NCBI GenBank assembly: GCA_034401795.1
Contig: CM067367.1
Span: forward strand, 79,563,079 to 79,627,078
Direction of reading: 5' to 3'
Length of the DNA stretch: 64,000 nt
DNA from: Chaetoderma sp. LZ-2023a
Lineage: Eukaryota; Mollusca; Caudofoveata; Chaetodermatida; Chaetodermatidae
Shown here piece after piece: positions 23,124 to 34,286 of the stretch (position 1 is its first letter; each line of letters opens with the position of its first letter). The notes under the pieces were generated by a model. That model saw only the letters and a program-made list of their open reading frames with translations, did no database searches and had not been told where the DNA came from. Both the position numbers and the translations under genes were made by a program.

Positions 23124-24592
23124 TCACGAGCGGCGGCTACGTTGCCTTATAACTGCCTCTATACGATCGATGAAGTCATCGTACAGGGCGCAGCCGAATG
23201 CGCCAATCCTGAGTCTCTTGCTGTCGGTTTCGACCTCAGGATCGTGACTGCGCTTGCGCAGAAAGTAACGCGGTGCTGGCAGCGTTTCCATTGGTTCCAG
23301 CACACCCTCGGGTACCTCCTCCGAACTGTCCATCACTACCGGCGGAGGAGTCACGTGAGTTTCCATCGGTGACTCATGGTTTCGAGTCTCACTCGTACCC
23401 GGTTGACTGATGTTATTATCAACCATCCTACCCACCTTACTCACCCTCGGCTCATCATCAGAAGCTGGTCGCTTCCTACGAGCTCTCTTACCAAGGGTTG
23501 CCTTAAGGTCGGATTCTGGCCCTTCTTCGGACCTTGGCAGCATCATTACCCTTGGATGATGGCTATCTTTCGTACCCTTTGCAGGGTTATGAACAGGGCG
23601 TGGCCGTACCTTGTCCCAGCACATTTCTGAGTCGATTACGCGTAACTTAGATATATTCAGTACGCACACCTTCCCAGACCTTTGATGCGGGACATGCGCC
23701 ACTGGCCCATTGATCTTAAAGATCTCATATTCGGGTCACTGTGAGAGGTCAACTTCATCCGTTCCTCTGCCTTTATGACTACCGAATCACCCACCTTAAA
23801 TACACCAGCGTTTGCACGCTTATTAATCTGTTCCCGGTGGACCTCACGAGACCTAGCCATTTCCATACGAGCACGCAGTAAGGCATTGTTGAGATAGGTC
23901 AGTCTCTCACCTAAATCCTGCGATGCGTCTATTGGAATAGCAAATGGAAGTCTTGCCCGTCGACCGTATGTTAGATAAAATGGCATATATCCTGGCGTGG
24001 AATGACGAGTACTGCGATACGTGGTTAATGCCGCACCCAATTCATCCTCCCACGAGCGAGAAGCATTGTTAACCCCTTTCTGGACCAAATCCTTCAGGGT
24101 GCGGTTAAACCTCTCGGTACGCCCATTAGTTTGTGGGTGGTAGGGACTCGACCTTCTATGATCGATCCCATGTTCACGGAATCTCTCCTCCAGAGATATA
24201 GAACAAAATTCTTTGCCCTGATCGGTTATCACGATCTCAGGGACACCATGACGAGTGACGTATTCATTGAAGAACTTGTCCTCAACATTTTGAGACGTCT
24301 TAGCCGGAATCGGATACGCCTCTGCCCACGCAGAACAGTGATCGACTATCGTCATGATATACACATTACCTTTACTCGACTCTAACAGTGGACCTATCAA
24401 ATCCATGCAGATTATCTGACTCGGATAATTAGCCATGGGCATCTCACTGTACCTTGGTCGGGTAGTGACGGGTCGGTTGACCTGGCACGTCATTCACGTC
24501 TCTAGCATATGTACCACATCTTTCCTTAAAGACGTCGATACAAACGAATCTCTTACCATACCGATGGTCTTCTGCAGACCTTGGTGACCGGC
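23124..24592 (-). pseudogene. pol: Element D integrase part of pol
   Basis: Directly follows RNase H in the same register. The HHCC zinc-binding region is broken by two in-frame TGA codons: 24593-24595, right after MAHE, and 24494-24496, at the first Cys of the C-x2-C pair. The catalytic core is open from 24493 (DLIGPL near 24400, TDQGKEF near 24235, a later HHPQTNGRTE-like block). Near 23735 a lost base shifts the frame, and the C-terminal part continues in 23702-23124 with a GPVAHV-type GPY/F module and a basic tail. Function in the parent: insertion of the element DNA. Three separate lesions disable it here. Confidence 0.85.
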
Positions 24593-26332
24593 TCATTCAT
24601 GAGCCATCCGGAGCACTTTCTCATGGAACAGGGTAGGTAACATGATTCTGGGGTACTCAGCGTCCAACGCTGAAGGTGTAACTAATGAATATAGTATACC
24701 GTTCTTGACCATATACTCCTCCGGTGTGTTCTTGAACAACTCCGGGTATTCCTTGGTCTGCTCGGCACACAATTCGTCATAGGGAATGTCGAATATCTCT
24801 AGAGGGACATGCGGTAACGCACCCTCGTCTACATCAGGTATGACAAAATCGCCTGTGTCCAAGGTGGCGATCTCCACTGGACGACGTAACCTGGACAACA
24901 TGTCCGCTTGAATATTCTTCGAGCCTTGGATGTATTCAATCTTACATCCGTACTCGGCAATCAGCACCGCCCAGCGCTGCACTTTCGTGTTTTTAACCTC
25001 TCCCACAAACAAACTCTTCAGGGGTTTGTGGTCAGTATACACGGTGAACTGCGTGCCAAATAGATAAGGTCTAAGCTTCTTTAATGCATATATCACAGCA
25101 TAAGCTTCCTTTTCTATTACGGGCCAGTTTAGCTGACTGTCCTTCAGGGTAGAGCTTACATACTGTATCACCCTTTCTATACCCTTACCATCTACCTGTA
25201 CCAATATCGCACCAATCGCATAGCTAGACGCATCAGTATATAGCTTATAGGGAGCGTTCAAATTTGGATAGGTGAGAACTGTCTCACTGCACAGCAAGTT
25301 TTGTAATTTCTTAAACGCTTGCTGTTCCTCCTTCCCCCATTCAAAATGTTTATACTTCTTAGTCAATTCTATCAAAGGCTTAGCAATTTCGGCATAGCCT
25401 TGCACACAAGAGCGGTAATAACCTGTAGCTCCAAGGAAACTTCTCACCTCCCCCACGTCGCGTGGCGGTGACATCCCTCTTATGACCTTGACCTTCTGAA
25501 TCTGATGAGCCACTCCTAGTGCTGAAACACGATACCCCAACAAGTCCACAGACTCGCGGACAAACTCGCATTTCTTTTTCTTAACCTGTAAATTGTATTC
25601 TCGAATCCTACGCATAACCTTACGCAAATGTTGTGCATGCTCAGTCGGATTTCTCGAATATATGACTACATCATCGACAAAAACATGCAAATATTTTCCC
25701 ACGAATTCCCGGAAAATATCGTTCATTGCCCTCTGAAATACGGCACCTGAGTTGCAAAAACCAAAAGGCATCCGAATAAAGTCGAACAAACCTTCACTGC
25801 AAACGAACGCTGTTTTCTCTATGTCTTGGCTGTCCATTGGTATCTGCCAATAGCCAGACTTCAAGTCCATAGTCGAAAATATTGTTGCGCCGCGCATCGA
25901 GTAAAAAATATCTGTTATATTCGGTAATGGATAACTGTCTTTGCGACATACAGAATTCAACTTCCTGTAGTCGACACAAAATCTCGTGTCCCCATCCTTC
26001 TTGGCCACTAACGTAATGGGCAACGCCCAGGGTGACGACGACGGTCTTATGACGCCCGCTGCCAGCATTTCAGCCACTTGATTCTTGACTACATACTGCT
26101 TGGCAAGCGGTAGACAGTAGGCTTTCTGCCTTATAGGAAACGCATCTCCTGTTGGTACCATATACTTCACTTTGGGGACCAATCCTAAAGTGTTTGGATG
26201 AGCCGTATCAAAGTTATCTGCAAAGTAAAAGCACTTTGTCGATAGCTTTATATCCGGTCGTTTCTTTACAACTCTCATACACATAATTTGTCTGTTCCCT
26301 ATAGGGATACCTAAAGGGATATATCTGGCCAA
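24593..26332 (-). pseudogene. pol: Element D reverse transcriptase-RNase H part of pol
   Basis: A 579-codon uninterrupted frame, the longest pol piece in D. RT fingers and palm: VAKKDGDTRFCVDYRKLN, then STMDLKSGYWQIPM, MPFGFCNSGAVFQ and the catalytic FVDD (25670-25681) with thumb LLGYRV. RNase H: TDASSYAIGA, EKEAYAVIYALKKLR and YTDHKPLKSL. All catalytic residues appear present. It overlaps the protease frame by about 120 bases in another register, so a frameshift separates them, and it ends at the TGA that interrupts the integrase zinc region. Part of a gag-pol polyprotein in the parent. Confidence 0.9.
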
Positions 26333-26690
26333 ACCATACTACAACTTTGGCCTGATAGTCAATCTTTGCATTTCCCAAGTGCAAAGCATCTGCACCAAGC
26401 AAACATTCATGCCTCATTCTCGCTACTACCGTACTCGGAATAGGACGGGCGTTACTGAATTTTACCTGGGTCTCCCCCAAAGGTTCTATTGGGGAACCAT
26501 TTACTGCCAAGAGCATCTTCGCTCTTTTCAATGGCCTAGCATTCAACATGCTACGCCATATATCCTTGCGAATCAAGGATGTACTAGCACCAATATCCAC
26601 TAAGGCATGCAAGTACTCACCCTGATCCGTTGGACCGTTTTTATCCATTTTCCGATGGATTAGAAACCGCTCGGTCGGTGAATTCACCAA
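26214..26690 (-). pseudogene. pol: Element D protease with altered active site
   Basis: Retropepsin-type aspartic protease. The active-site triad reads D-I-G (ALVDIGAS, 26583-26597), where the family has D-T/S-G, so the hydroxyl residue is replaced. The downstream hydrophobic-Gly motif (ECLLGADAL) is present. The frame leaves the homologous path after VVVW, where the RT frame takes over, marking a frameshift near 26330. A linker (26684-26959, -), rich in Arg/Asp, connects it to gag. Confidence 0.8.
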
Positions 26691-26968
26691 CGGTTTCCTC
26701 CGTCGTCGTTTGACGGACTCCTCCGTCCACTAACTACTTCAGCATAACTATTTCGACGGGAGGATGAGTCCTGTCCGACACCGTATGAATAATGGCCATG
26801 CTCATCCGTCCCTTCTCCGGTCAACACAAAACCATCGCGGTCGATATACTCGTCCCGATCGCGCATCTGATTGTTCATATCTTTCCGGTGGTTCCGTGAA
26901 CAGTCACGTGATGTGACACTTCTCTCCGGATGCCGTCGGTCGATGATGTCGATGTCCATGTCGTCGGT

Positions 26969-28218
26969 TCATGGCCGCTTGATGGCCCTCCGCATCGGAT
27001 TACCTGGTGGTGTTCGTGGGGTGGAACTGTTTGTGGGTCCCCGTCCATACTCCGGGCAGTCCCGAATGAAATGTCCATCCTTTCCACACCCAAAATACTT
27101 TACCGTTATGGCAGGCGTCGTCTGCCGGTTCATATATGCCCCAAAACAATTCTGGGCCATGTGTCCTTCTCTCCCGCACTGGGAACAGGTCATCGGCGGC
27201 GCCCGTCGTGGTTGTCGGGGTCGCTGGGCAGCCTGTCTGCTGACGTTCTCCCCCAGCTGTACCGCTTGACGACAGTCACTTTTGTAATGGCCGACTCGGC
27301 CACAATTATAGCAGGTAATGTGCTGCAAGTCTTGTCCCATTCTGACTGGTCGGGGCGAGGGTGGGGCGCATTGCTTTGCCTGCGGGGCTGTCTTCTTCGT
27401 GGGCTGGGAGGCCCTAGCCACCGGCTTTTGCTCTCTTAACTGCAGGTCGCTCCATATTTCCTTTTCTTCCTCGGGACCCACCATGTTTACCTCCATGCTC
27501 TCCTCCTGCCGCTCATCTATTTTCATTGCTCGAAGCAGGTCGTCACAGGTGGCTTCCTCCTCCACAATCTCAATAGCGCGGGCCAGGGTGGTGGCCTTCT
27601 TTCGGACAATTCTCTTGCTGAGATGGTGGTCGGTTAGTCCCTTGAGGTAAATTCCCAAAATCGTCCTCCGGTTATCAGCGTTCTCGACATGATAAGCTCG
27701 GGCGCTCAGTTCCCGATACCGTCTGTTAAAAGTTATAATGGTTTCATTCCGTCTCTGCCGTACGCCCTCGAGATCATATTTTATTCGCTCCCCTTCGTTC
27801 GCCGAGACGATGTTCAGCGTTATATAGTCGTGGAATTCGTCGAATGTGACATCTTCCCTGATCTTGCCCCCTAGGAACCCATCTATGGCTCTGGACAACT
27901 GCCCTCGTGCCGCTCGGGTGATGATGTAGGCTGGTATGCCCTCTAGCCATCCCTCATTATCGACCCATGCTCGCTGGGTCTCATCGAGGAAGGTTCTCAC
28001 CTCCTCCGGCACTACTCCGTCACAGGGCTGTATGCGGTAGATTGTGTCCCGGATCTCCCTCCGGTACACCCGCTCGGCTTCCCGACGGTTACTGCTCCCG
28101 CCATTGCTACGCCCATTGCCTGCATGGCAGCTACGGTCTCGGGTCTAAGCTGGGGTTGCAGTGGTACCTCCTTGGGTGGCATGGCAGGGTCAACGCCTCG
28201 CTTGGCTGGTGTCGCCAT
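26969..28218 (-). pseudogene. gag: Element D gag
   Basis: The main frame (28069-26969, 366 codons) has a helical capsid-like segment (residues ~15-160, FNRRYRELSARAY) and three nucleocapsid knuckles. The first two are intact CCHC (residues 253-266 and 295-308). The third (326-339) has Tyr for its first Cys (YFGCGKDGHFIRDC). The N-terminus lies in another register from ATG 28218 (MATPAKRGVDP), and homology-like continuity implies a one-base indel near 28100. Gag would form the particle and bind genomic RNA. Confidence 0.8.
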
Positions 28219-28227
28219 TCTGCGTTT

Positions 28228-28449
28228 TTACTGATAATTAAGGCTGACAATGATTCTTTGAAGACGGGGTTGCTCGGGGCAGACTACCTCTGTAGTTACC
28301 TTCATGACAGCACCCGTGCGATACTCGCGATGCTGTATGATACGGGTGCTCTCTGACAACTTTGCAGCCTTTATAAATTCTTGTACCTGGTCAGTGACGT
28401 CGGTCAGTAAAATGGCTGAATTAGTTAGCGGTGTTTCTGGTTGGGCCAT
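28228..28449 (-). CDS. Small upstream frame in element D leader
   Basis: A 73-codon frame (MAQPETPLTN...) whose ATG lies about 33 bases after the primer-binding site. It ends in TAA nine bases before the gag ATG at 28218 and in the same register. It could be an upstream reading frame, or the true gag N-terminus separated by a single stop. Composition is protein-like (acidic/basic mix, no low complexity). I do not recognise it. Confidence 0.4.
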   Translation of the reverse strand: MAQPETPLTNSAILLTDVTDQVQEFIKAAKLSESTRIIQHREYRTGAVMKVTTEVVCPEQPRLQRIIVSLNYQ

Positions 28450-28481
28450 ATATCTTATCTACTCACTGTTGTTACTCTGAA

Positions 28482-28499
28482 TCCTGGCTGGTGAAGCCA
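28482..28499 (-). other. Primer-binding site of element D
   Basis: The element strand reads TGGCTTCACCAGCCAGGA, starting one base inside the 5' LTR end (28501). The complement ends in CCA and is preceded by TGAA, like the T-loop end of a tRNA. It differs from the lysine site of elements A-C. The identity of the tRNA is not determined. Confidence 0.65.
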
Positions 28500-28500
28500 A

Positions 28501-29849
28501 TGAAGATTTCGGGTTGTCTACCCTTGTTGATGACGACGTATGCTCCGCCCCCTTCGATGAAACCTTGTACGGATGGTTGCTGCGACAACTGGTTCCACCG
28601 ATGAAGATCGAGTGTGACACTAGCTCGCCTCGTAGGTAGCAAGACCTAACGATATGTATTTTAGTGCCTGGGCCTGATCTAACTGCGTGCTTCAGAACGA
28701 TTGGTTCGACACGGTGGTCTTCCGTGTTCTTCAGAATAACAACAAATATGTGACAAACTTTTGCCTTGTATATATCACAAGGTGATCGTTTTACTTGCTA
28801 ACTTTAACTATACAATAAACCTACAAAGTTGGTAACTTTTACTGTTACCTAGCGATCTATTCACAAGCGTTAAATATTACAATTCAATGTTTCCTAAGCT
28901 TCCCACTTTGACCAGCTCTTGCCTACTTAAAACCATTCAGCAAGAGTTTCACAAGGTGCGAGGCGGACCGAACTCCCGATTAAAATTAAAGTCCCCCTTA
29001 TATACTATCTCAGTTTCTATTCTCCCTCCATCTTGGTTTCGCACCGCCGGAGGTTGCTCTGATTCTCATTGGATTATGACATCATTTTGACCAATCAAGA
29101 CTCCGACACTCCCTCCCCGGGAGGGTGCTTTCTACCTAGCACCTGCGGTTTGGGCTTGATTACCATACCATTTCTGACAGATGCCCTGCCCAGAATGATG
29201 AATGTTTGTTTGATAACAAGAGTTTGGGCTGGATTACCATGCCATTTCTGATGGATGCCCTGCCAAGAATGACGAACGCTTGTTTGATAGCAAGGCTTAC
29301 TGGTGGATTAGCACGCCTCTACAATTAATATGTTTTTGATAATATCTTTCGATTGCGTCCTAGCACGCCTCTACAATTGATCTGTTTTTGATCATAACTT
29401 TCGATTGTGTACCTACCATCTACAGGACGCTACAATGTCCGTGTCATGTTCATTGCCTGTTAGTCGACAACTTGTAGAATGCTAGAGTTAATCGGCACAC
29501 GAGTTACCATTCCTCATAGCTGGATTATTTTTGGCTTATCTGGTGGGAACACAGACCGCAACGTAACTAACTCAGTCCGTTTGTTCTATCTAATCTCTTT
29601 GATTGATTCCAACCTGGTGCTAACCCTACTCGATTCACTATCTGCGATAGTAATGCATCTAAGTATAGATGATGATCAGTGCTAGTAACGTATCTAAACA
29701 TAGCTGCTGATCGGTACATCTTAATATACATGGTGACATAGTCTATTAGCTCACCTGGTATTCACACCTGAATTTTACTCGGGACTTACTCATACATATA
29801 AGATGTCCAGCGGTGTCATGACTTCCCACAAGACAATCCCATATCTACA
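28501..29849 (-). mobile_element. Element D 5' LTR
   Basis: 1,349 bases with the same ends and tandem sub-repeats as the other copy. TATATAAG at 28997-29004 on the element strand marks the promoter. Lacks the ~85-base stretch found in the 3' LTR. Immediately right, ATAT (29850-29853) repeats the four bases left of 19262. Confidence 0.9.
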
Positions 29850-29931
29850 ATATGTCTGGGTACCGGTGTCACATGGATTGCCCAGTCCGAGTTCTGGCAC
29901 TGGGTCATCACTGACACAAGCTTTAAGTCAA

Positions 29932-32900
29932 TCAAAGTGGAGGACTGAGTTCAGGCCATCTGAAGTGAGGATATGGTAGGTCACGTCCAACTTGAATCCT
30001 GGGCATGGCCAGATCCAGGAGTAAGGCTAATTCAAGAACTAACGTTAACCGAACAGGGGTATAACCCGTGCTGGAATGTATCGAAGTGCGGTATGCCATG
30101 AGCACGTATGGGAGTCGTAGGTCCCAGTCACGACAATCAAGGCATATTTCCTTTGTCAACATCTCGGCCAGGGTTCAATTGAACCTCTCTATCATTACAT
30201 TGCTACTTGAATGGTAGGGCATTGTTTGAGTCTTGACTATATGAAACGGAGATTAACCGGATCTCAGAATTACTTCCTTGGTCAGAGTGCAATTCATAGG
30301 GCATACTGAAGCGGCAGTCAGGACCTCTGCCACTGTGGATGCCTCCTGGTCCTGTAAAGCAAATGCTTCTACCCACTTCGAAAATAGTCTTTCAATACAA
30401 GGATGTACTTGTTTCCTTTATCCGTCATATTCAAGGGTCCGAGCATATCAATAGCCACTCGCTCCCACGGTGCAGCAAAATTTTTAACTTGTAATGGTGC
30501 TGCCAACTGTGCGTCTTTGGCATGGGGCATATTTGGTGACCCATGCCTTCACGCTATTGCGTATCCTGATCCAGTGGAATCTCTGTTTGATGCGGGTTGT
30601 TGTTCACTCGATGGCCAAATGTCCAGCATTATCATGCAGCTGTTGCAGAATTCTTTCACGATAACGCTCAGGAATCATTATCCAGTTATTAATGTAGAGG
30701 ATGCCATCTTGCATATGGCACCCTCCAAACCTGATAGTAATATTTTTCCATCGCGGAAGGTGGTGTAACAGATTCCCTAGGAGGACATACCCCCTCCTGG
30801 ATCCATGCGTATATGTTTTGTGTTTGCACATCTGTTGCATGTTCGTGAGTGACTCCACTCTGCGCACTGCAATTCGGGGAACATGGGTGGTGACTGTGTT
30901 GTATGTGTCACGGTGGTGGCCACTTCTTGTTCATCCTCGAGCCCGCTTATGCTCAAGGCATAGGCATTTCCATGCAGTTTGCTGGGTCTATGAACAACAT
31001 TGAAGTTAAAGGCCCGCAGGAATTCCTGCCACCTCGTTACCTGGCCCTCCAGATTTTTTAGGTTTCTGAGTCAGCGTAGTGAGGCGTGATCTGTGCGCAG
31101 GGTAAATATCCACCCATACAGAAATTGTTTATAATATTTGACGAAATACACAGCAGCTAACAATTCCCTGTTAGTGGTCGTGTAACGTTTCTCTGTTTTG
31201 TTTAGAGTGAGCAAACCTAACGTACCTGCTCTGTTCCATCTTCTGTGACCTGAGATAGAGCTCGATCTATGGCATAAGCCAATGCATCAGTGTCCAAGAT
31301 GATATCAAGGTTAGGGATAGGATGAGCAAGAATTGGGATGGTCGTCAAATGTTCCTTCAGTGCCCTGAAGGAACCTTCACAATCACTCGTCCACTCGATT
31401 GGTTTATCTTTTTCGGTGATCCTAAATAAGGGTGATGCAATCTCACTAAAGTGACAGGTGTATCGACGATAGTATGGGCAGAGACCAAGCAAACTCCGGG
31501 TATCCGTGACTGTGGTCGGGGTTTGCCACTCTGCTACTGCTTTAGTATTTGAAGGCTGAGTAGCCCTTCCATCACCGGATATGATGGGTCCCAGGAACTC
31601 GTAACTCTGTCTAAAAAGTCACATTTCTTGGGTTTGAGCTTTGGGGCATTATGCACCCTGTGGCTTTCCCAGTGTGTGTGTTCTGTCTCCGTTACGGGAC
31701 ATCGCTCAGCGCTTCTCACAAGGATGCAGCCTAGGCTAGGTGTCTTTCCCGTATATGCATATGAGATTAAGGACCATGCCAATAAGAAACATGATTGAGG
31801 ACATGGCCCACAGGACAGTTAGTCTAACATGCGATCGAGAACCATGCTCGTAGAAACATGATTGAGAAACATAGTCTACAATCTTTTCATGTCATGCCCC
31901 TCTCATGCATATACCCTCCCAGTTCCCAAAGAATCACTTTTCATGACCTCCGATCATGAGAGGCATGGCTCGCATTATGAATCCTTACCATGGCCTGACT
32001 GTACATTGAGCCATCTTGATCACACATAAACCGTAACGGGTTGATGAACTGACATGAGCAAGATGACTGGCTGGCGACCCAGTTGATAGCAAAAAGATAT
32101 ACAAACTTTGACTTTTTTCCACGGCGTCGCCTGCAGGCTATCTCTAGCAAACACAACGAACTTCTAGTCTGCCAGAGATGTCCTGGGTGTGGACTATCAT
32201 CCACGCATGTCCACTTGCTGGGATAGGATGAACCAAAAATCTCAGTAGCCCAAACAATATGCTGACTAGACGGTACCATAGTTGGATGTTAATGCATCCT
32301 TGGTTGGACACAGAGGCCTTCAGTATCTCCTCAGCCCTATATCATAGATTTTACATGACTCTTGACCCTCACGGGCCCACTGCTGCCTGTTCCGCTAGTT
32401 TGTAGTCTATACAAAACTGCAAAGATCCATCCTTTTTGCCTGCTAGTACAATGGGACTGGCACAGGCGGATGCTGAAGGCTCTATAATGCCTGTCCGCAC
32501 CATGTCGTTTACTTGTTGATATGCCTCTGCCTGCTTGTGAATGGGAAGACATCGAATGGGTTGTCGAACTGGTCAGTTGTTTTCGCTGTCGATGGAGTGT
32601 TGCATGAGATGAGTTTCTCCCAGATCTATGTCTCGGCTGAGAAACCTTCGCAATACTTATACAAAAATTTCCGTATGTCACGTTTATGAGGTTGCACCAA
32701 TCCTACTGTGGCATGCAAATATATGTCATGCAGATGTTCTGGTAAATCATCTAAAGTTGTTGCCATTGTAGGTGCGGTAGGGGTTGTCTCCAGTGATATC
32801 ACATCCACCAGATGGCCACAACAAACTCCCAGTACAAGAGTTATTGGTTCCGTTGTGCCATTTAATACTCTGAACGGTATATGATCCTTACGATCATTCG

Positions 32901-34213
32901 GGGACGGGCGCATTGTGAGACAATTATGTATTCAGGGTGAGGTTCCAGCATGGCTATGTGTGTGTTGTTTCCTAACTGTTGTGTGGTGGCCCATAAGATT
33001 TTCTCCTGTCCCAGCTCAACTGTGGCCGTATATGCCAAAATCACTGCACAAGTATCATACAGTGATGATTCCAGTCCAAGGGGTATGCGTCGGCCATTTA
33101 TATCTAGTGCCTGTTGTCTGCAATGTATGACAGCTTTGCTGGCACTGAGGAAATCGAAACCAAGCTGGGCATCGTTTTGAATAGGGGCAATGCCAACTCA
33201 CTGTATGAATTGCATTTTCTCTATCTGTATTACGAGGTTTTCTGTACCAGCCACAGGAACATCAGCTCCGGTAGCTGTTTGCAAATATATACTCGTAGGC
33301 CTAAGGGGTGGCTTTTTATCAGGTGGGATGCTCTCATATAAGCGCTTGCTGAAGATGGTGATGGAAGCTCCAGTGTCACCAGTGGCACTGATGGAAACAC
33401 CACTAAACAGACAAGCATACTTACATATTACTTTGCGGTGCGCCTGTGGAAGAGTTTCCAATGGTACTTCTGGAGGGATTGCTTTTGTTGCAGTATCATC
33501 CTGTATATAGTCGGCCTGTTTCCAAATAGCTTCCGTGAATGCAGTTGGTGGCTGAGTGAGGAAGGGGCAAACCCGTCATTGCAGCTGCTGTGATTGCTTA
33601 TGCGATGATCGAGCTGGGGGTAGCAATGGTGGTGTTGTTGATGCTGTTTGCGTGTACTGTGAATTCGTGTAAACAGCAGTCTGGACAGGGCTAGTGCAGT
33701 CACGGATAAGGGCTACCTGTGTGAGCCACTTTTTGCAATGCATCATGGGATGTTTTGTAGCTGCACAAAAGAGGCGGCGCTGAGGTTTGCCACTCTTAGG
33801 ATAATGCTTGTTCTTGCAGATCCATGATGCCGAATGCTGACTGCAGTCTGTGTCGTTATTGCTGCTGCTGGATGTAGTGGGTGATGCCATCAGGATGTGT
33901 GAATTGCATACCACAAAGGGGTACCGGGTGTTAAGTGCTTTCCCGGCAGGCCGTGGTGCTTGTATAAAGATTGTTTCAGTGGAGGTGCTACAACCAACCA
34001 CTGCCGTTTTACAGAAGTTTTGTTAGATACGGAGGTTGCGGGGTCACAACCTCCGGCTGAGGGAGATGTCAGTGTCGTGGATGCAGTGTGCATCATTGGT
34101 AATGACATGTATGAAGCCAGTTGTCTGTGATTGCGTACTGCTGTGGAAGTGTGATTTGTCATGTTGGCCACCTGACATTGTTGTCCGGAGGCCGCAGTTG
34201 AGCCGGGTTGCAT
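29932..34213 (-). pseudogene. pol: Element B pro-pol, degraded and interrupted
   Basis: In order on the - strand: Ser/Thr-rich segment with the second knuckle (near 33730-33775; its first Cys is Arg), protease with intact DTGAS (33198-33461 frame), RT N-terminus (32626-32913), RT fingers to FCIDY (about 32410), then foreign DNA to about 31650. RT thumb/RNase H (31217-31492, DTDALAYAI) and integrase (DNAGHLA near 30615; C-terminal core 29932-30162) follow. The insertion replaces the RT palm, including the YIDD motif, so catalytic RT is gone. Many frame breaks occur. The gene continues at 18630-19261 after element D. Confidence 0.8.
31650..32401 (-). repeat. Repeat family E inserted in element B RT
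   Basis: About 750 bases unrelated to pol, replacing roughly 340 bases between FCIDY and the L-NPKKC block. A matching sequence (about 840 bases) interrupts element C gag. Shared blocks: AACAGGCAGCAGTGGGC, GGAGATACTGAAGGCCTC, CAAGATGGCTCAATGTACAG and an inverted array of ACCATG/CATGATT motifs. Its first part may encode a short peptide (QQWAR... AEEIL in the C copy). No terminal repeats or target duplication were established. Class unknown. Confidence 0.6.
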
Positions 34214-34286
34214 GAGTTGGCACCGAAGTGACTGTAATCGGTGCCCATTCTAGTTTAATGGGACCTCAGGCTGCGGTTTACATCGG

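Larger units (their letters stand above)
19262..29849 (-). mobile_element. Element D: errantivirus-like LTR element with env, nested in B
   Basis: A 10.6-kb unit bounded by two LTRs that begin TGAAGATTTC and end ATATCTACA on the + strand, flanked by ATAT on both sides (19258-19261, 29850-29853). Removing it rejoins B's pol tail. From right to left on the - strand: primer-binding site, small upstream frame, gag, protease, RT-RNase H, integrase, env, polypurine tract. This is the gag-pol-env layout of Ty3/gypsy errantiviruses. The two LTRs look about 95% identical apart from two indels, so it is the youngest insertion here. Point mutations and single-base frameshifts inactivate every gene. Confidence 0.9.

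Noticed and set aside
26871..27439. Open frames on the + strand across element D gag
   Set aside because: Antisense to the zinc-knuckle part of gag, with no independent features.
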